The translations under genes and the position numbers were made by a program. Shown piece after piece: positions 61,581 through 64,000 of a stretch of DNA of 64,000 bases. Origin of the DNA: an uncultured Ilumatobacter sp. (lineage in GTDB: Bacteria > Actinomycetota > Acidimicrobiia > Acidimicrobiales > Ilumatobacteraceae). The notes below the pieces were generated by a model. The model saw only the letters and a list, made by a program, of their open reading frames with translations, was not told where the DNA came from and ran no database searches. The stretch lies in assembly GCA_905480335.1 (NCBI GenBank), contig CAJQPY010000005.1, positions 1 through 64,000 of the forward strand. The letters are read 5' to 3'. How positions within the stretch are numbered: position 1 is the stretch's first letter; every line of letters begins with the position of its first letter.

Positions 61581-62755
61581 TGATGGTGCTCGCGGATTGA
61601 CGGGGTGGGCGGCTCATGAGCATCGACGGGGCCAACGTCGTCGACTGGCGCGTCGACGACCAGTGAGATCGGTAGGCGGAGCACGAAGGTCGAACCTTCG
61701 CCTTCTTGCGACGACACCTGCACTTCGCCCCCGTGGTTCGAAGCAACGTGGCGGACGATCGAAAGCCCCAGCCCCGTCCCGCCTGTCGTCCGGCTGCGCG
61801 CCCGATCAACCCGGTAGAACCGTTCGAAGATCCGTTCGAGGTCACGAGCCGGAATTCCGATGCCGTGGTCGGCGACCATCAACTCGATCACTCGGTCGTC
61901 GATGCGAGTCCGAACCTGAACGGCGCCGTCGGCGTCGCTGTACTTGACGGCATTCTCGACGAGGTTGCCGAGAGCCGCGACGAGTTGGCGGCTGTCGGCG
62001 CGCAACATGACCTCGGGACGACCGTCGAGGGAAGCGACGGTCACGCCCTTCGGCTCGCCGATCACTCGACCACGGGCGATTGCCGCTGCCACGACGGCGT
62101 CGAGTTCGACGACCTCTTCGAGCAGCGGGCCAGATTCGATTCGTGACAACTCGAGGAGGTTGTCGATCGCGTCGACCCCCCGGCGAGCCTCGCTGACCAT
62201 TCTTCCAGCGACTCGGTCGATCACCACCGGGTCCTTCTCGCCGATCAGCGCCTCGCCGAGCACGGCGATGGCCCCGACCGGCGTTTTCAGCTCGTGGGAG
62301 ATGTTCGCGACGAAGTCGGTCCGCATCATGTTGACACGGGTTCGTTCATTCACGTCCTCGACCGTGGCAACGGCGAAGCCACCAGGCACCGGCTCAGCAA
62401 CGAGCTGCAGCGCCACACGAGGTGGTCCGTGCAATTCGATGAGGTCATCGATGCGTTCGCCATTCCGGGCGGCATGGAGCGCTTGCTCGATGTAATCCTC
62501 CACGATGATGCCGACGTGGGTCCCGTTCATCGCCATCGCAGCACGGTTGCGGTAGATCATGGATCCGGACGAATCGGCAACGACCACACCGAGCTCGAGT
62601 TCGTCGGCAGCGATGCGCAGCACCGATCCGACGTCGTCCGTCTCCTCAGCTCGCACGGGCGACGGCGTGGGAGGCGTCGACCGTTGGAGGCGACGCAACG
62701 CGACGAAGCCGATGATGCCACCAGCCAGCAGCGAGACAACGATGGCGAGCAGCAT
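61577..62755 (-). CDS. senX3: Sensor histidine kinase (SenX3/PhoR-like)
   Basis: Membrane kinase partner of the RegX3-like regulator (392 aa). A short N-terminal membrane helix (about 2-20) and a PAS-like domain (about 45-140) precede the H-box DFVANISHELKTPVGAIAVL with H154. The ATPase domain has NLVENAVKYSDADG, DHGIGIPARDLERIFERFYR and GTGLGLSIVRHVASNHGG. Only one membrane helix is evident, where mycobacterial SenX3 has two. Between phoU and regX3, which it overlaps. Confidence 0.92.
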   Translation of the reverse strand: MLLAIVVSLLAGGIIGFVALRRLQRSTPPTPSPVRAEETDDVGSVLRIAADELELGVVVADSSGSMIYRNRAAMAMNGTHVGIIVEDYIEQALHAARNGERIDDLIELHGPPRVALQLVAEPVPGGFAVATVEDVNERTRVNMMRTDFVANISHELKTPVGAIAVLGEALIGEKDPVVIDRVAGRMVSEARRGVDAIDNLLELSRIESGPLLEEVVELDAVVAAAIARGRVIGEPKGVTVASLDGRPEVMLRADSRQLVAALGNLVENAVKYSDADGAVQVRTRIDDRVIELMVADHGIGIPARDLERIFERFYRVDRARSRTTGGTGLGLSIVRHVASNHGGEVQVSSQEGEGSTFVLRLPISLVVDAPVDDVGPVDAHEPPTPSIREHHQ

Positions 62756-62759
62756 CAGG

Positions 62760-63473
62760 TCACGTTGTTGCGGTCTCGGCTGAGTCTGGAATGTCGTTGT
62801 CGCTCTCCCGGTAAGGCTGATCAGGGATCCAGCCGTCGACGATGTAGCGAGTGCGCTCGCCGATGTTCACGGCATGGTCACCGATGCGTTCGTAGAATCG
62901 GGCAACGACGGCCAACTGCACGGCGACTTGCAGATCGATGTTGCCAGCCGCATGGCTCTCGAAGATGACCTGGATGAACTGTCGGTGCAGGTCGTCGAGA
63001 TACGCATCCATGTCGTTCAGGGCAGCAGCGCGCGGACCGTCGGTGTTGAGGTAGGCCTCGGTAGCCTCCTTGAAGAGCAGCGCTGCCTGCTCTCCACACT
63101 TGTGAATGATGCCGCGGAGGTGGCCGTCGAGCTCGTGGCTGTAGATCCGGCGCGCTGCTTTGCAAACGTTTACGCAAAGATCAGCAGACCGTTCGACATC
63201 GGCGATGATCTTGATCGCCGCAACCAGGGCCCGGAGATCACCGGCGACCGGCGCTTGCAGTGCGATCTGGCTGAAACACTTCTCCTCAAGCTCGAGCGAC
63301 CTCGTGTCGTACTCGTCATCGCCGAGGATGACGTACTCGGCCCCTTCGAGATCGCCATCGAGAAGTATCTCGGTGACGCGAGGAACGAGCTCGGTGACGC
63401 CCGCACCCAACCGGGCGATACCGGTGCGGACCTCGTCGAGCTGCTCGTGGAAGTTCGATCGAAAGTCGTTCAC
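62760..63473 (-). CDS. phoU: Phosphate signalling protein PhoU
   Basis: Links the Pst transporter to the SenX3/RegX3-type pair and represses signalling when phosphate is abundant (237 aa). Two three-helix PhoU repeats are visible, including [20 protein letters not shown] and [20 protein letters not shown] with the E-R-x-x-D metal sites. GTG 63473 overlaps the pstB stop as GTGA. Confidence 0.93.
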   Translation of the reverse strand: MNDFRSNFHEQLDEVRTGIARLGAGVTELVPRVTEILLDGDLEGAEYVILGDDEYDTRSLELEEKCFSQIALQAPVAGDLRALVAAIKIIADVERSADLCVNVCKAARRIYSHELDGHLRGIIHKCGEQAALLFKEATEAYLNTDGPRAAALNDMDAYLDDLHRQFIQVIFESHAAGNIDLQVAVQLAVVARFYERIGDHAVNIGERTRYIVDGWIPDQPYRESDNDIPDSAETATT

Positions 63474-64000
63474 CCGAAGCGCCCCGTCACGTAGTCCTGG
63501 GTTTGCTGCTCGGTCGGATTGGAGAAGATCTTTTCGGTCGCATCCATCTCGATCAAGCGTCCGGGCTTCCCCGTGCCTTCAATGTTGAAGAAGCCGGTGC
63601 GATCGCTCACGCGGGCGGCCTGCTGCATGTTGTGGGTGACGATCACAATGTTGTAAGAGTTCTTCAACTCGAGCATCAGCTCCTCGATGGCGAGTGTGGA
63701 GATCGGGTCGAGTGCCGAACATGGCTCGTCCATCAACAACACATCGGGCTCGACCGCGATTGCGCGGGCGATGCAGAGCCGCTGCTGTTGCCCACCCGAC
63801 AGGCCCGAACCGGGCCCATCGAGACGGTCCTTGACCTCGTTCCAAAGGTTCGCACCGCGCAGCGACGTCTCGACGAGTTCAGCGGCGACCGACTTGCTCA
63901 TCCGCTTCGAGTTGAGCTTCTTCCCGGCGAGGACATTGTCGGCGATCGACATGGTGGGAAACGGATTCGGACGCTGGAAAACCATCCCGACCTTGCGGCG
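63470..64000 (-). CDS. pstB: Phosphate ABC transporter ATPase, truncated by window edge
   Basis: ATP-binding subunit of the high-affinity phosphate importer. The C-terminal 176 codons are present: [20 protein letters not shown] with the Q-loop, signature [15 protein letters not shown], Walker [16 protein letters not shown] and H-loop [15 protein letters not shown]. The Walker A half lies beyond base 64000. It leads into phoU with a 4-base overlap, and pstSCA are presumably upstream outside the window. Confidence 0.95.
   Translation of the reverse strand, partial: RRKVGMVFQRPNPFPTMSIADNVLAGKKLNSKRMSKSVAAELVETSLRGANLWNEVKDRLDGPGSGLSGGQQQRLCIARAIAVEPDVLLMDEPCSALDPISTLAIEELMLELKNSYNIVIVTHNMQQAARVSDRTGFFNIEGTGKPGRLIEMDATEKIFSNPTEQQTQDYVTGRFG

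Noticed and set aside
1-64000. tRNA, rRNA, CRISPR arrays, insertion sequences, integrase or attachment sites
   Set aside because: Looked for in the intergenic gaps; no clover-leaf, direct-repeat array, transposase or integrase signature was seen. Most gaps are under 150 bases.

Overview
The window is 64 kb of GC-rich, densely packed bacterial chromosome. The gene set is actinobacterial: a WhiB regulator, a PdtaS-type kinase, a DUF3107 protein, paired ArsA-like ATPases, the coproporphyrin-style heme genes, a SenX3/RegX3-like pair, a class II HelD-like helicase and a large Lhr helicase. A complete System I cytochrome c maturation operon, a stand-alone family A polymerase and many apparently leaderless genes suggest a deep-branching class such as Acidimicrobiia (Ilumatobacter-like). 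That placement is inference. I saw no rRNA, tRNA, CRISPR array, insertion sequence or prophage.

Layout. 1-1.7 kb: electron transfer flavoprotein (etfA cut by the window edge, etfB). 1.9-3.5 kb: lipid kinase and glycerophosphodiesterase. 3.6-8.0 kb: whiB facing an operon of DUF3107, two ArsA-like ATPases and pdtaS. 8.1-13.6 kb: DJ-1/PfpI protein, Mrp ATPase, small zincin, family A polymerase, DUF4328 membrane protein, SixA-like phosphatase. 13.65-20.5 kb: ccmABCDEFGHI on the minus strand, including a 48-codon ccmD. 20.6-23.8 kb: enoyl-CoA hydratase, small membrane protein, TetR regulator, carotenoid oxygenase. 23.8-35.4 kb: Lhr, an ABC-F pseudogene, an SF2 helicase, a DtxR-type regulator, a lipoprotein, two orphan reading frames and HelD. 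35.5-39.3 kb: hemE, hemH and the porphyrinogen oxidase. 39.3-42.4 kb: an Lnt-like protein with Ser at the nucleophile position, Dtd and an aldose epimerase. 42.5-51.5 kb: an envelope/lipid region with glycosyltransferase, methyltransferase, cyclase-fold protein, broken GNAT, PlsC, MFS transporter, second methyltransferase, TesB and a sugar dehydrogenase lipoprotein. 51.5-58.9 kb: MreB, MoaE, an epimerase, a zincin-like protein with a damaged motif, MFS and a class V aminotransferase. 59-64 kb: phosphate genes (nptA and phoU-like, then pstB, phoU, senX3, regX3 on the other strand).

How they fit together. The heme block supplies heme that the ccm operon would attach to exported c-type cytochromes. 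The 42.5-47 kb genes look like a glycolipid or phospholipid envelope pathway. The 59-64 kb block combines Na+/phosphate uptake, the Pst ATPase and its two-component control.

The most notable features are: a recurrent TAnnnT hexamer 5-9 bases before start codons in about nineteen places (probable leaderless transcription); an Lnt-like protein with Ser for catalytic Cys; a DUF2342-type zincin with HELAG in place of HExxH; two coherent reading frames that directly follow an in-frame TGA and lack a normal start codon (after plsC and after mreB); and two decayed genes (ABC-F and GNAT).
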